Shown here in pieces: positions 36,532 to 46,625 of a DNA stretch of 64,000 bases. How positions within the stretch are numbered: position 1 is the first letter of the stretch; the number at the start of each line of letters is the position of its first letter. The DNA lies in assembly GCA_024397875.1 (NCBI GenBank), contig CP073344.1, forward strand, positions 2,099,001-2,163,000. Reading direction: 5' to 3'. This DNA comes from Amphritea atlantica (GTDB lineage Bacteria; Pseudomonadota; Gammaproteobacteria; Pseudomonadales; Balneatricaceae). The position numbers and the translations under genes are program-made. The notes below the pieces were generated by a model. It saw nothing but the letters and a program-made list of their open reading frames with translations, made no database searches and was not told the origin of the DNA.

Positions 36532-37347
36532 TTGCCATCCAACGGGAAAATCAAACTGCAGGGTTTCAACAACCTGACAAAAAGCCTCAGCTTCTGCATC
36601 TATGATGTCTGCTATGCCAAGACCAAACAGCAGAAGGCCGAATACATCGAATATATTGATGAGCAGTATAACGCCGATCGCCTGACAGAGATTCTGACAG
36701 AAGCCTGCGACATTATCGGTGCCACGGTACTCAATGTTGCCCGACAAGACTACGACCCACAAGGCGCCAGCGTCACAATACTGGTGGCAGAAGAGCCACT
36801 GAAAGACTCTGCTAACGTCGATACCACTGAAAAACCCGGCCCTTTGCCCGAGTCAGTGGTTGCCCATCTGGATAAGAGCCATATCTGCGTGCACACCTAC
36901 CCGGAAGCACACCCGGATGATGGTATCTGTACCTTCCGTGCCGATATTGAAGTGTCCACCTGTGGCATTATCTCACCGCTGAAGGCGCTGAACTATCTGA
37001 TCCATAAACTGGATTCCGATATTGTGACCGTCGACTACCGGGTGCGCGGCTTTACCCGTGATATCAACGGCGTTAAACATTACATCGACCACGATATCAA
37101 CTCGATCCAGAACTTTATCAGCCAGGATATCCGCGATCAGTATCAACTGGTCGATGTTAACGTCTATCAGGAGAACATCTTCCACACCAAGATGATGCTC
37201 AATGATGTCGACCTCAACACCTACCTGTTCGGCACCACCACCGCCGACCTGACCGGCCGTGAAATCGAAGAGATTACCGAACGCCTGTATCAGGAAATGA
37301 ACGAGATCTTCTACGGCCGTAACATACCTGATATGAAAAACAAGTAA
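36532..37347 (+). CDS. speD: S-adenosylmethionine decarboxylase proenzyme
   Basis: A 271-residue E. coli-type SpeD ([35 protein letters not shown]). Autocleavage between K115 and S116 in [14 protein letters not shown] makes the pyruvoyl cofactor. [17 protein letters not shown] and [12 protein letters not shown] are conserved. The start is TTG 36532 with GGAG nine nt upstream; no ATG fits. The product, decarboxylated SAM, is the aminopropyl donor for SpeE, encoded at 44514-45365. Confidence 0.95.
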   Translation: MPSNGKIKLQGFNNLTKSLSFCIYDVCYAKTKQQKAEYIEYIDEQYNADRLTEILTEACDIIGATVLNVARQDYDPQGASVTILVAEEPLKDSANVDTTEKPGPLPESVVAHLDKSHICVHTYPEAHPDDGICTFRADIEVSTCGIISPLKALNYLIHKLDSDIVTVDYRVRGFTRDINGVKHYIDHDINSIQNFISQDIRDQYQLVDVNVYQENIFHTKMMLNDVDLNTYLFGTTTADLTGREIEEITERLYQEMNEIFYGRNIPDMKNK

Positions 37348-37380
37348 CTGCCGGCCTGAGAATCTGCCTGCCAAAATAAA

Positions 37381-37403
37381 AAAGCCCGCATCGCGGGCTT
37401 TTT
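37381..37403 (+). terminator. Terminator after speD
   Basis: Stem AAGCCCGC (37382-37389) / GCGGGCTT (37393-37400), 3-nt loop, T5 run. Confidence 0.9.
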
Positions 37404-37824
37404 GCTGCTTACAACGGTACCACTCGCCTGTCGGCGGCCAACATCGCTTCCTCGTTGTCTGAATAATCTCTTTTCCTGTTGATCAACAGTAAGATACCGA
37501 TAACGTTTTTTGCCAGATCCGGGCGATACATATACTTTTAATGGCGAATTCCTGCGTTTGATGAGCTACGTCATGCGTTAATGTTGCACAACTTTCGGGG
37601 AAAGCTGCTCCCCCCCTCCTCTCCCTTAATTAGCATTAACCTTTCTGTTTAAGGTAATTCCCAGCGCCCAGGGGCTACTTTTCGCTACCCCCTCCATAGC
37701 CTATCCACACATATTATGTATGGTCTTTATGATTCTTACCTATACTGAATACGCTCAGCCTAGGGAGATGAGCTGGCATGTTAAGAAAATAAAAAACTGA
37801 TAACCATATGAGGAGAGGATAATT
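37404..37824. other. Upstream region of aioBA
   Basis: 421 bp with no gene. It holds a perfect 14-bp palindrome CTGTTGATCAACAG (37476-37489) and a -10-like TATACT (37741-37746) without a clear -35. I looked for the sigma-54 (TGGCAC-N5-TTGC) promoter known before some aio operons; the nearest, TGGCATG, lacks the GC element. AGGAGAGGA just before the aioB ATG is a strong Shine-Dalgarno. Confidence 0.55.
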
Positions 37825-38343
37825 ATGAATCAACTCAGTCGACGCAGTTTTATTAAACTGGGGGGAGCGGGTGTTGCTGCCGGAGTGACGTCGCTGACGC
37901 CTGCCAGCGCGCTTGCTAAGTCAGAATCATTCAACCCGGGCGCTACCACGCTTCCTTACCCGCAAATAGCCATTGCCAAGGCCAAGGCCCTGCCACAGAA
38001 CAAGGTAATACACTTCAATTATCCCGATGAAAGCTCCCCCTGTGCAGTAATTCGCCTGGGACAACCGGTGCCTGGAGGTGTAGGGCCTGACATGGATATC
38101 GTTGCCTACAGCACCCTGTGCACCCACATGGGCTGTCCGGTGAGTTACGACCCGGCTTCACGTAACTTCAAGTGCCCCTGTCACTTTAGCGTATTTGACA
38201 GCGAGAAAATGGGCCAGATGGTCACGGGGCAGGCAACAGAGAACCTGCCCAAGATTCGCCTGGAGTACGATGCCAACAGCGATTCGGTTACGGCTGTGGG
38301 TATTGATGGCCTGCTCTTCGGCCGCCAGGCCAACACCCTATAA
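37825..38343 (+). CDS. aioB: Arsenite oxidase small (Rieske) subunit
   Basis: A 172-residue exported [2Fe-2S] Rieske protein. The N-terminus has a twin-arginine signal ([16 protein letters not shown]). Cluster ligands are C99/H101 in CTHMGC and C117/H120 in CPCH. The two extra cysteines, C104 and C119, match the disulfide found in some arsenite oxidases. The C-terminal half ([21 protein letters not shown]) follows AioB. It passes electrons from AioA to a periplasmic acceptor. It is 17 bp upstream of aioA; the folded complex is probably exported through this signal. Confidence 0.94.
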   Translation: MNQLSRRSFIKLGGAGVAAGVTSLTPASALAKSESFNPGATTLPYPQIAIAKAKALPQNKVIHFNYPDESSPCAVIRLGQPVPGGVGPDMDIVAYSTLCTHMGCPVSYDPASRNFKCPCHFSVFDSEKMGQMVTGQATENLPKIRLEYDANSDSVTAVGIDGLLFGRQANTL

Positions 38344-38360
38344 CCCGGAGGGCAAATATC

Positions 38361-40820
38361 ATGTCTCATAATAAAGATCGTGTACCACTGCCCCCTGTGG
38401 GTGCTCAGAAAACCAATATGACCTGCCACTTCTGTATTGTCGGCTGTGGCTACCATGTGTACAAATGGCCCCATGGCGCCGAGGGCGGCCGTGCGCCGAG
38501 CGAGAACGCTTTGGGAAAAGACTTCCGCAGTCAGCAGCCACCGCTGTCCGGCACGATGACACCCGCTATGGTCAACGTGGTAGAAGAAGGCGGCAAGAAA
38601 TACAACATCATGATCCAGCCTGACAGGGAATGCGTGGTTAATCAGGGCCTGAGTTCCACCCGTGGTGGTCAGATGGCCACAATTATGTACAACGCTGAAG
38701 GAGTCACCCGTGACCGCCTCAAATACCCGCGCCTGTTCACCGGCGATGACTGGGTGGACGTGAGCTGGGACGAGGCCATGGCGGTCTACGCCGGGGTGAC
38801 CAAGCGCCTGCTCGACGCCTTCGGTCCCGATTCGATCATGTTCAACGCCTTCGACCATGGCGGTGCCGGGGGCGGCTTCGAAAACACCTGGGGCAGCGGC
38901 AAGTTAATGTTTTCTGCGCTCAAAACCCGGATGGTACGTATCCATAACCGCCCGGCCTACAATTCGGAGTGCCACGCCACCCGTGATATGGGCATCGGCG
39001 AGCTGAATAATAGCTATGAGGACAGCGAACTGGCAGACACCATCATGTTCATCGGCGCCAACGCCTACGAGACCCAGACCAATTACTTTCTCGCTCACGC
39101 CCTGCCGAACCTGACCGGTGCGACAGTGGCGAAGAAGCAAGCATGGTTCAAGGGTGAAACAGCCGACAGTGGACGCTTCATTCTGGTTGATCCACGCCGC
39201 TCCCTGACCACTGCGATCTGTGAGGAAACCGCCAGGGACCAGGTGCTGCACCTTCAGATCAATCCAGGTACCGATACCGCACTGTTCAACGGTCTGCTGA
39301 CTTACGTGGTGGACAAGGGATGGCACGACCAGGATTTTATCGCTGAACACACTTCCGGCTTCGAGAAGGCTTTGAAAGCCAACCGCATGAGCCTGGAGCA
39401 GTGCTCGCAGATCACCGGCGTATCTGTGGCAGACCTGGAAAAAGCCGCCGACTGGGCTTATAAGCCGAAACAGTCCGGCCATCGCCCGCGCACCGCCCAT
39501 CTGTATGAAAAGGGTATCATCTGGGGCAACGACAATTACCGTATCCAGTCTGCACTGGTGGACCTGGTGCTGGCCACCCACAACGTGGGTCGTCGCGGCA
39601 CCGGTGTCTGTCGTCTCGGGGGGCATCAGGAAGGCTATGTGCGTCCGCCCTATCCTGGCAAGCGGCCGGTCTACATTGATCAGGAAATTATCAAGGGCAA
39701 TGGCAAGATGCTGACCGTGTGGGCCTGCAACGCCTTCCAGTCCACACTAAACGCTCAGGAGTATCGTCAGACACTATATCGTCGTGCGAACATCGTCCGG
39801 GATGCCCTGGCGCAGGTCCGCGGGGGCAGCGTGGAGAGCATGGTTGATGCCATTATCGATGCGGTTACTAACCACGGTGGGTTATTCATTACCACCATCG
39901 ACTTATACCCAACCAAGTTCGCTCAGGCATCCCATCTGATACTGCCGGCAGCCCATCCTGGGGAGATGAACCTCACGTCGATGAACGGTGAGCGCCGCAT
40001 GCGTCTGTCTGAGAAGTTCATGGATCCTCCCGGGGAAGCTATACCGGACTGCCTGATAGCGGCGAAAATTGCCACCACCATCAAAGCGCTGTACGAAAAA
40101 GAAGGTAACAAGACGATGGCCGAACGCTTCTCGGGCTTCGACTGGAAGACCGAGGAAGACTCTTTCAACGATGGTTTCCGTAAACCCGAGGGTATCGATA
40201 GTCAGGGAGGTGCAACCGGGCATCTGGTCACCTATGACCGGCTGCGTCAGCAAGGTAACAACGGAGTGCAACTGCCCGTCAGGGAGTACAAAGACGATCT
40301 GCTGGTCGGCACCGAGATGGTTTACTCCGATTACAAGTTCAGCACCTCCGACGGGAAGGCCCACTTCCTGCCTGCCGAGTGGACCGGCTTACCGGATATG
40401 GTTGAATCCCAGCGCAAGAAATACCGGTTCTGGATTAACAACGGCCGCACCAACCATATCTGGCAGACGGCCTATCACGACCAGCGCGTTGACTTTCGCA
40501 CCCGGCGCTACCCTATGGCGCCGATCGAAATCAACCCGGAAGATGCCAAAGAACTGGGTATCGAATCAGGCGACGTAGTCGAAGTCTTCAACGACTTCGG
40601 CTCCACTTTTGCCATGGCCTATCTGGAAGCAGACATGAAACCAGGCCACACCTTCATGATGTTCGGGTACTTCAACGGTAACGTGGGTGATGTCGTCACC
40701 AGCTGGACTGATCGAAACTACATCCCCTATTACAAAGGAACCTGGGCCGATATCCGCAAGGTCAGCTCTATGAGGAACTACCAGGAGACCGTGTCCTTTA
40801 AGCGTCGCCGTTTTACCTGA
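38361..40820 (+). CDS. aioA: Arsenite oxidase large (molybdopterin) subunit
   Basis: An 819-residue DMSO-reductase-family protein very like, from memory, Alcaligenes faecalis AioA. The [3Fe-4S] cysteines are C22, C25 and C29 ([16 protein letters not shown]). The arsenite-site stretches are conserved: [15 protein letters not shown] (H205) and CRLGGHQEG (R418, H422). The end [20 protein letters not shown] also matches. It oxidises arsenite to arsenate in the periplasm. No aioX/aioS/aioR, cytochrome c, molybdenum-cofactor or ars gene is beside it. Third codon positions look much more G/C than in neighbours, which suggests recent acquisition. Iodate reductase (IdrA) is the main alternative family; the flanking peroxidase genes typical of idr are absent. 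Confidence 0.95.
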   Translation: MSHNKDRVPLPPVGAQKTNMTCHFCIVGCGYHVYKWPHGAEGGRAPSENALGKDFRSQQPPLSGTMTPAMVNVVEEGGKKYNIMIQPDRECVVNQGLSSTRGGQMATIMYNAEGVTRDRLKYPRLFTGDDWVDVSWDEAMAVYAGVTKRLLDAFGPDSIMFNAFDHGGAGGGFENTWGSGKLMFSALKTRMVRIHNRPAYNSECHATRDMGIGELNNSYEDSELADTIMFIGANAYETQTNYFLAHALPNLTGATVAKKQAWFKGETADSGRFILVDPRRSLTTAICEETARDQVLHLQINPGTDTALFNGLLTYVVDKGWHDQDFIAEHTSGFEKALKANRMSLEQCSQITGVSVADLEKAADWAYKPKQSGHRPRTAHLYEKGIIWGNDNYRIQSALVDLVLATHNVGRRGTGVCRLGGHQEGYVRPPYPGKRPVYIDQEIIKGNGKMLTVWACNAFQSTLNAQEYRQTLYRRANIVRDALAQVRGGSVESMVDAIIDAVTNHGGLFITTIDLYPTKFAQASHLILPAAHPGEMNLTSMNGERRMRLSEKFMDPPGEAIPDCLIAAKIATTIKALYEKEGNKTMAERFSGFDWKTEEDSFNDGFRKPEGIDSQGGATGHLVTYDRLRQQGNNGVQLPVREYKDDLLVGTEMVYSDYKFSTSDGKAHFLPAEWTGLPDMVESQRKKYRFWINNGRTNHIWQTAYHDQRVDFRTRRYPMAPIEINPEDAKELGIESGDVVEVFNDFGSTFAMAYLEADMKPGHTFMMFGYFNGNVGDVVTSWTDRNYIPYYKGTWADIRKVSSMRNYQETVSFKRRRFT

Positions 40821-40856
40821 CCTCTGAGTGATCGCGGTAGCCCGGCCCTGCTGCTT

Positions 40857-40884
40857 AAGCCGGCCCCGCAAGGGCCGGCTTGTT
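40857..40884 (+). terminator. Hairpin terminator after aioA
   Basis: Perfect stem AAGCCGGCCC (40857-40866) / GGGCCGGCTT (40872-40881), 5-nt loop; short T-rich tail only. Confidence 0.75.
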
Positions 40885-41075
40885 ACATGATGAAAACAGA
40901 GTGACTGAATCAGATAGGTAATCTGCAACCATTTCAGAAAGATCTATTATGCTGCCCCCTCCCGCAAAGTTGCGCTGTAGTATTCATTTAATACCTCCTC
41001 CTTCACCGAGGCTGCTACCTTGTAACCAGTACCTTCTGAGAAATAAAAACAATCAGCTACAGCTAGGAGTACGTT

Positions 41076-41642
41076 ATGAGTAATAAAAAAATTCTGATGA
41101 TCACCGGGGATTTCACCGAAGACTATGAAACCATGGTGCCCTTTCAAACCCTGCTGACGGTAGGCCACCGTGTCGATGCCGTTTGCCCTGATAAAGTCAG
41201 TGGCGATTCAGTTGCCACCGCGATTCATGATTTTGAGGGCGACCAGACCTATACCGAAAAACGCGGCCATAACTTCACCCTTAACGCCACCTTTGCAGAG
41301 ATCGACCCCGCCGATTACGACGCACTGATCATCCCCGGCGGCCGCGCACCTGAATACCTGCGCCTTAATCCCGCGGTGTTAACCATGGTGCGCCATTTCT
41401 TTGAAACGAACAAACCGGTGGCTGCGGTCTGCCACGGGGCACAGATACTCTCTGCGGCGGGTGTATTGAAAGACAGGAAATGTTCCGCCTACCCGGCCTG
41501 TATGCCTGAGATCAATCAGTCGGGGGGGATCTTTACTGAGATAGCCATCGATGCGGCCATCACCGATGGCAACCTGGTCACGGCTCCTGCCTGGCCCGCT
41601 CACCCTGCCTGGCTATCGCAATTTTTAGCGCTGCTAAAATAA
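41076..41642 (+). CDS. DJ-1/PfpI-family protein
   Basis: A 188-residue class I glutamine-amidotransferase-like protein. It opens [20 protein letters not shown] (conserved Glu near the nucleophile) and has [15 protein letters not shown] and the nucleophile-elbow Cys in [11 protein letters not shown]. Family members include proteases, glyoxalase/deglycase-like enzymes and chaperones, so the activity here cannot be set by sequence alone. It has its own terminator (41725-41754). It lies downstream of aioA but after a terminator and 255 bp, so I do not assume a role in arsenic metabolism. Confidence 0.85.
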   Translation: MSNKKILMITGDFTEDYETMVPFQTLLTVGHRVDAVCPDKVSGDSVATAIHDFEGDQTYTEKRGHNFTLNATFAEIDPADYDALIIPGGRAPEYLRLNPAVLTMVRHFFETNKPVAAVCHGAQILSAAGVLKDRKCSAYPACMPEINQSGGIFTEIAIDAAITDGNLVTAPAWPAHPAWLSQFLALLK

Positions 41643-41724
41643 GCTGTAAAATTGCGCTGCTGAAATAGTGTGTAGGAAATAGCAAAAAAGTTTAACCTGC
41701 AACTAATCTTTGATAACGCTCCGC

Positions 41725-41754
41725 AACGGCTATCTGAAAAGGTAGCCGTTTTAT
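41725..41754 (+). terminator. Terminator after the DJ-1/PfpI gene
   Basis: Stem AACGGCTA (41725-41732) / TAGCCGTT (41743-41750) followed by TTATT. Confidence 0.8.
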
Positions 41755-41803
41755 TGCAGGCAGGAATAGCTCTATTTTCAAAACGGACAGACAGGATTGA
41801 ACT

Positions 41804-42154
41804 ATGTGCAAACTGTTTATCAATGGCGATACAGCCCACTGGAAGAGCAGCACCCGCTCACTGCGTATTGATGGCATGGTGACCAGCGTGCGGCTGGAAA
41901 ACTATTTCTGGAGCACACTGGAAGAGATCGCCGCACGGGATCATATGAATATCCCCCAGATGCTCACCCGCCTGTATCATGAATCGATCGATGCCGGACA
42001 TGACCTGGGCAACTTCACCTCATTTCTCAGAGTCTGCTGTATGCGCTACCTGGCATTGCAACTGACTGGTGAGATTCCTGCGAACAGAGAGATCGCGATC
42101 AATACCCTGGATGCGGAGTCTATTTTGGCGAATGAGATTCAGAAGAGGCATTAA
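41804..42154 (+). CDS. Ribbon-helix-helix domain protein
   Basis: A 116-residue protein of the RHH_4 type: SLRIDGMVTSVRLENYFWST gives the strand, then LEEIAARDHMNIPQMLTRLY the helices. Such proteins are usually small DNA-binding regulators or toxin-antitoxin antitoxins. No toxin gene is adjacent, so a stand-alone regulator is more likely. The C-terminal FLRVCCMRYLALQL is common to this subgroup. Targets unknown. Confidence 0.78.
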   Translation: MCKLFINGDTAHWKSSTRSLRIDGMVTSVRLENYFWSTLEEIAARDHMNIPQMLTRLYHESIDAGHDLGNFTSFLRVCCMRYLALQLTGEIPANREIAINTLDAESILANEIQKRH

Positions 42155-42190
42155 AAAACCCGCTAATATCTGCAAGGATCGTTAGCGGGC
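42153..42190 (-). terminator. Terminator after phaR (convergent junction)
   Basis: Stem CCCGCTAA (42159-42166) / TTAGCGGG (42182-42189), 15-nt loop. On the minus strand it is followed by a T6 run and ends phaR. Confidence 0.8.
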
Positions 42191-42208
42191 TGATTGAATC
42201 GAAGCAGA

Positions 42209-42694
42209 CTACTTATCTTCTTTCGTGGGTCCTTCATCATTACTGGCGGGATTGTCGGAAGATTTTTCACCCCCCGGCGGAGTAAAGATATTCCACATCG
42301 CCATATTCTGATCGGCGATCTTGTTCATCATATTCAGCGGGTTGGCGGCACCGATCATATTCTGCATCTGTTCGCGGATGCGCTCCTGCTGATCGATAAA
42401 GGTGGCAATACTCTGTTCCAGATACTGGCTCATCATCCCCTGCATACTGTCACCGTAAAAACGGATCAGTTGTTGCAGCACCTGATTGGTCAGCAGTGTT
42501 CCATGCCCCAACGCCTCTTGTTCACTGATAATCTGCAACAGTATATTGCGGGTCAGATCCGCCCCGGTTTTGGAATCCTGAACCTGAAAGTTTTCCTGAC
42601 TCAGTACCAACTGCTTTACATCTTCCAGGGTGATGTAACAGCTACGGGATGTATCGTACAGACGGCGATTTGTGTATTTTCTGAGAATTCTCAA
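42209..42694 (-). CDS. phaR: Polyhydroxyalkanoate synthesis repressor
   Basis: A 161-residue PhaR. The N-terminal DNA-binding domain reads RILRKYTNRRLYDTSRSCYI, then TLEDVKQLVLSQENFQVQDS; the PHB-accumulation regulatory domain follows (ILLQIISEQEALGHGTLLTN). PhaR binds both DNA and PHA and represses phasin and pha genes until granules form. It confirms that the phaEC genes at 34.4-36.4 kb belong to a working PHA system. Confidence 0.93.
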   Translation of the reverse strand: MRILRKYTNRRLYDTSRSCYITLEDVKQLVLSQENFQVQDSKTGADLTRNILLQIISEQEALGHGTLLTNQVLQQLIRFYGDSMQGMMSQYLEQSIATFIDQQERIREQMQNMIGAANPLNMMNKIADQNMAMWNIFTPPGGEKSSDNPASNDEGPTKEDK

Positions 42695-42761
42695 AATAGT
42701 CTCTCTCTACCTGATCTGCTCCTGCATTCAACACTCTGCTGCAGTGTGGCGGGGAACAGTA

Positions 42762-43025
42762 TTATTTGTTTTTATCAGAGCTTTTACTGCTGCTGGTATA
42801 TGAGGTCATCATATTCATCAGCATCTTCTGAATAGCATCCATCGACCCCAGACCGCTGGCCATATAGGGTTGAAATAGCGTCAGCGGATCATAACCATCA
42901 ACACCGGCATCCATTCGCTCCTGAATTTTACCCATCATCTCTTTCTGAAACGATTCAACATCCGGCAACCCCAGCACCTTGCGGAGCTCTTCGGGTGTCA
43001 TTTCAACATCTACTTTGAAATTCAT
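42762..43025 (-). CDS. Small conserved protein, DUF6489-like
   Basis: An 87-residue protein opening MNFKVDVEMTPEELRKVLGL, then PDVESFQKEMMGKIQERMDA. The pattern of a charged beta start, a TPEE helix cap and a Met-rich amphipathic helix resembles the DUF6489 family. The C-terminal Ser/Lys tail looks disordered. It lies 67 bp upstream of phaR on the same strand and is likely co-transcribed. A granule-associated role is possible but unproven. Confidence 0.6.
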   Translation of the reverse strand: MNFKVDVEMTPEELRKVLGLPDVESFQKEMMGKIQERMDAGVDGYDPLTLFQPYMASGLGSMDAIQKMLMNMMTSYTSSSKSSDKNK

Positions 43026-43168
43026 CAGCGCCTCTCTTCAGCCGGACCGGTTAATCCGCCAGAAATTACCACCTGTCAGAATGACCGCTGCGTAAAACTG
43101 CACAATGGTGATTCAATTACTTAACTGCTGTTAATCTAATACTATACCAACTGCGGTGCAAAACAAAT

Positions 43169-44326
43169 TTACCGATTCGTTTCTGCACAATTTTCCGGTT
43201 TTATCCAAATAGTTGCGCACACTGCCGCAATTAAAACCGCCGCGGCAGCGACGCTGAATGTTGCAGATGCACCCAATGATTCCCACATCATTCCACTGCA
43301 CAAAGCACCGAGTGCGCCACCAACACCGAAGCCAAGACTGCTGAACATCGCCTGCCCCTGGCCATGATTTGAGGGGGAAAAATAATGATGCACCAGCGCG
43401 ATACCCACCGCATGTAATACACCGAAGCTCACTGCATGCAGTGTCTGAGCAAACAGCATTAGCGGGAGAATTTCGGGAATCAGTCCGATCAGCAGCCAGC
43501 GCAATACGCACAACAGCAGACTGATAATCATCAGCCGGCGCAATCCCAGTCCGCCGATCAGCTTTGGCATCAGAATAAAGATCAGCACTTCTGCAACCAC
43601 CCCGACTGACCACAGCAGACCAATCTCGGTACGACTGTATCCGAGACTGTCCATCAGCACTGAGTAGAAGGTGTAGTACGGGCCGTGACTAAACTGTATC
43701 AGCAGACAGATCAGAAAAAACACCAGCACCTGCGGCCGCAGCAATTGCTGCACAAAGCCACTCTCATCACTTCGGCGCGGAGCAGTTTTAGCCTCAACAA
43801 ACAGGGATGCTATCCAGATCATCACCATCAGCCCGAGCATCATCCAGGGCAGCCAGCGTATACTGACAAGATCCAGTAACCAGCCAATCCCTATTACCGC
43901 AATAATAAAACCAACGGAGCCCCACAGGCGAATTCGGCTGTAGAGCTGTTCGCGCCCCTTCAGATGTGTCAGGGTCAGCACCTCGAACTGAGGCAGAACC
44001 GCATTCCAGAAAAAACTGAAGCCTGCCATCACCAGTGCAATCCCCAGAGCACTCTCCTGCCAGAAGATCAGTACAAAGATAAGGCAGGTGAAAAATGCTC
44101 CATAGCGCACAATTCGCAAGCGCTGACCGGTGCGATCCGCCAGCCAGCCCCAGATATTCGGAGCAATAATGCGAGACGCCATCAGAATGGCCATCAGGCT
44201 ACCTATCGTTTGTGCATTAAAATCAAACGACTTCAGATAGAGGCTCCAGTACGGAACCAAAGCCCCTAAGAGGGAGAAGTAAAAGAAGTAAAAGCCCGAC
44301 AGGCGGCTATACGTATTGAGTTGCAT
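43169..44326 (-). CDS. MFS transporter, HcaT-like
   Basis: A 385-residue protein with about 12 hydrophobic segments. The first (LSGFYFFYFSLLGALVPYWS) is followed by SLYLKSFDFNAQTIGSLMA and NIWGWLADRTGQRLRIVRYG, the A-motif region. This is the pattern of the MFS_1-like group containing HcaT (3-phenylpropionate permease) and related sugar or nucleoside carriers. Substrate cannot be inferred from neighbours. It is a single gene upstream of speE's terminator on the opposite side. Confidence 0.8.
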   Translation of the reverse strand: MQLNTYSRLSGFYFFYFSLLGALVPYWSLYLKSFDFNAQTIGSLMAILMASRIIAPNIWGWLADRTGQRLRIVRYGAFFTCLIFVLIFWQESALGIALVMAGFSFFWNAVLPQFEVLTLTHLKGREQLYSRIRLWGSVGFIIAVIGIGWLLDLVSIRWLPWMMLGLMVMIWIASLFVEAKTAPRRSDESGFVQQLLRPQVLVFFLICLLIQFSHGPYYTFYSVLMDSLGYSRTEIGLLWSVGVVAEVLIFILMPKLIGGLGLRRLMIISLLLCVLRWLLIGLIPEILPLMLFAQTLHAVSFGVLHAVGIALVHHYFSPSNHGQGQAMFSSLGFGVGGALGALCSGMMWESLGASATFSVAAAAVLIAAVCATIWIKPENCAETNR

Positions 44327-44430
44327 CAGCTGTTCAGTTTCATCGGTGATGTCGTTTCATCGGGATCCGGTTTGACTCCTGTCCGCAGCGATCATGCATT
44401 TCCGATCTTCAGACCGGGGCTCTGGAAAGT

Positions 44431-44464
44431 AAAAATCCACCGGCTTATGCAACCGGTGGATTTT
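44431..44464 (-). terminator. Terminator after speE
   Basis: Perfect 12-bp stem AAAATCCACCGG (44432-44443) / CCGGTGGATTTT (44453-44464), 9-nt loop; T run on the minus strand. Confidence 0.9.
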
Positions 44465-44513
44465 CAGATAAGCCGCTGCGGCGAATGACAGCAAAGCTGG
44501 CGGAGCCTGAAAA

Positions 44514-45365
44514 TCACGCGTCGCCCAGCTTCTCCAGAATATACTGCGGCAACGCAAAGCTACCGACATGGATCTGCGGATTATAGTAACGGGTTTTAAT
44601 ACCGCTGGCTGCAAACCGCGCGGCAACCTCTTCCACACTCAACTGCCGGTTGGCTGCATCATCACAACCCCAGGCAAAAGTCATAGCACCACCGATATAG
44701 GTAGGTACTGCTGCGGTGTAAAAGGTCTGGTCGGCGAAGTATGGGCTGAGACGCTGCCGGGTGGTGACTACCTCTTCAGGCTGCATATAGACTACACCGT
44801 TCTGGGCAACGAAGATTCCTCCTTCATTGAGACAACGCTTACAACCTTCATAGAAACGACTGCTGAACAACACTTCACCGGGACCAACCGGATCGGTACA
44901 GTCGGAGATAATCACATCGTACTTCTCTTCGGTCTGGCAGACATAATCGATACCATCACCGATAACAATATTGGCACGCGGGTTGTCATAAGCGCCCTGA
45001 GAATGGTTCGGCAGGTATTCAACACACATATCGATAACCGCCTGATCGATCTCAACCTGAGTGACACTTTCAACAGACTGATGCTTCAGGACTTCGCGCA
45101 GCATGCCCCCATCACCACCGCCGATAATCAGTACTTTTTTAGCACTGCCGTGAGCCATTAGCGGAACATGGGTCAGCATCTCATGATAGATAAACTCATC
45201 TTTTTCTGTGGTCTGGATAATACCATCCAGTGCCATAACAGTTCCGAATTTAGGGTTACGGAAAATAATCAGATGCCAGGAGTCGGTCTGTTGTTCAAAC
45301 AGCACTTCTTCCACATCAAATGCCTGACCGTATCCATCGTAAAGAGTCTCTTTATAGACTGTCAT
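44514..45365 (-). CDS. speE: Spermidine synthase
   Basis: A 283-residue aminopropyltransferase. It has the dcSAM-binding [17 protein letters not shown], the catalytic Asp in [19 protein letters not shown], and [11 protein letters not shown]. It transfers the aminopropyl group from decarboxylated SAM to putrescine. The partner speD is 7 kb away on the other strand, so the two are not an operon here. Confidence 0.95.
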   Translation of the reverse strand: MTVYKETLYDGYGQAFDVEEVLFEQQTDSWHLIIFRNPKFGTVMALDGIIQTTEKDEFIYHEMLTHVPLMAHGSAKKVLIIGGGDGGMLREVLKHQSVESVTQVEIDQAVIDMCVEYLPNHSQGAYDNPRANIVIGDGIDYVCQTEEKYDVIISDCTDPVGPGEVLFSSRFYEGCKRCLNEGGIFVAQNGVVYMQPEEVVTTRQRLSPYFADQTFYTAAVPTYIGGAMTFAWGCDDAANRQLSVEEVAARFAASGIKTRYYNPQIHVGSFALPQYILEKLGDA

Positions 45366-45424
45366 AGTTAATCCACCAAAACTAAAGGCACGCTTTGCGC
45401 CGTCGTTAAATAAATAGTAACCAA

Positions 45425-45464
45425 AAATAAAAACCCCTTAGTTACAATTCTGCAACAAGGGGTT
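45425..45464 (-). terminator. Terminator after aroC
   Basis: Stem AACCCCTT (45432-45439) / AAGGGGTT (45457-45464) with a long loop, then a T-rich run on the minus strand. Confidence 0.82.
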
Positions 45465-45484
45465 ACTCAAAGAAAAGCGTAATT

Positions 45485-46573
45485 TTAACCTTTTAACACC
45501 GGAGTTTCACACACCACATCGGCATTTTGTGCCCGGTGACGCAGCAGGTGATCCATCAGCACAATCGCCATCATCGCTTCGGCAATCGGCGTCGCGCGAA
45601 TCCCCACACAGGGATCATGACGCCCCTGTGTCACCACCTCGATCGCTTCCCCCCGGCTATTGATGCTCTGTCCCGGCAGACGCAGACTGGAAGTAGGCTT
45701 TAAGGCGATATGCGCGGTGATCTCCTGACCCGTGGAGATACCACCGAGAATGCCACCCGCATGGTTGGAGAGAAACCCCTCCGGGGTCATCTCATCGCGA
45801 TGCTCGGTTCCCTTCTGTTCAACACAGGCGAAACCATCACCGATCTCAACGCCCTTAACTGCGTTAATACTCATCAGTGCATGGGCCAGATCAGCGTCCA
45901 GACGATCAAATATCGGCTCCCCCAGTCCTACTTGCACCCCGGTCGCGGAAACAGAGATTTTTGCGCCGATAGAATTCCCCTCTTTACGCAGGGCATCCAT
46001 ATAAGTTTCCATCTCTGCCACTTTACCGGCATCCGGACAAAAAAACGGATTCTGATCGACCTGATCCCAGTCAAACCCCTCAATCTTAATTGGCCCCAGC
46101 TGTGAAAGATAACCCCGTACTTCAACGCCTTTCTGCGCCAGATACTTTTTAGCCACCGCGCCAGCTGCCACCCGCATCGCGGTTTCCCGGGCCGATGAGC
46201 GACCGCCGCCACGATAATCACGGAAACCATATTTATGGGTGTAGACGTAATCCGCGTGTGCCGGACGGAATGTCTCGGCGATATTGGAGTAGTCCTTGGA
46301 ACGCTGATCGGTATTTTCAATCAGCAGACCAATGGGGGTTCCGGTCGTTTTGCCCTCAAACACGCCGGAGAGGATCTTTACCTCATCGGCTTCACGCCGC
46401 TGGGTGGTGTGTCGTGAGGTCCCTGGTTTACGGCGATCCAGATCGCGCTGCAAATCAGCTTCAGTCAGTTCAATGCCCGGAGGACAACCATCGATGATAC
46501 AGCCCAGCGCCGGACCATGGCTCTCGCCGAAAGTAGTGACAGTGAAAAGCTTACCGTAGGTGTTTCCTGACAT
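45485..46573 (-). CDS. aroC: Chorismate synthase
   Basis: A 362-residue FMN-dependent enzyme of the shikimate pathway. All three family signatures are visible: [39 protein letters not shown] (within 150 residues of the start), and [14 protein letters not shown]. It converts EPSP to chorismate, the precursor used by the tryptophan genes in this window. It lies 52 bp downstream of prmB, the standard gammaproteobacterial order. Confidence 0.97.
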   Translation of the reverse strand: MSGNTYGKLFTVTTFGESHGPALGCIIDGCPPGIELTEADLQRDLDRRKPGTSRHTTQRREADEVKILSGVFEGKTTGTPIGLLIENTDQRSKDYSNIAETFRPAHADYVYTHKYGFRDYRGGGRSSARETAMRVAAGAVAKKYLAQKGVEVRGYLSQLGPIKIEGFDWDQVDQNPFFCPDAGKVAEMETYMDALRKEGNSIGAKISVSATGVQVGLGEPIFDRLDADLAHALMSINAVKGVEIGDGFACVEQKGTEHRDEMTPEGFLSNHAGGILGGISTGQEITAHIALKPTSSLRLPGQSINSRGEAIEVVTQGRHDPCVGIRATPIAEAMMAIVLMDHLLRHRAQNADVVCETPVLKG

Positions 46574-46625
46574 CGTCTGTTCCCGATCTTAAAGCAAAAA
46601 ATTTAGTGAATTATATCCTAGTCGC

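Noticed and set aside
37790..37824. Sigma-54 promoter upstream of aioB
   Set aside because: TGGCATG at about 37775 resembles the -24 element but no GC -12 element follows at the required spacing.
38361..40820. Iodate reductase (IdrA) identity for aioA
   Set aside because: Sequence blocks follow arsenite oxidase closely and the cytochrome-c-peroxidase genes typical of idr loci are absent.
41804..42154. Toxin-antitoxin pair with the ribbon-helix-helix protein as antitoxin
   Set aside because: No toxin-like gene lies on either side on the same strand.
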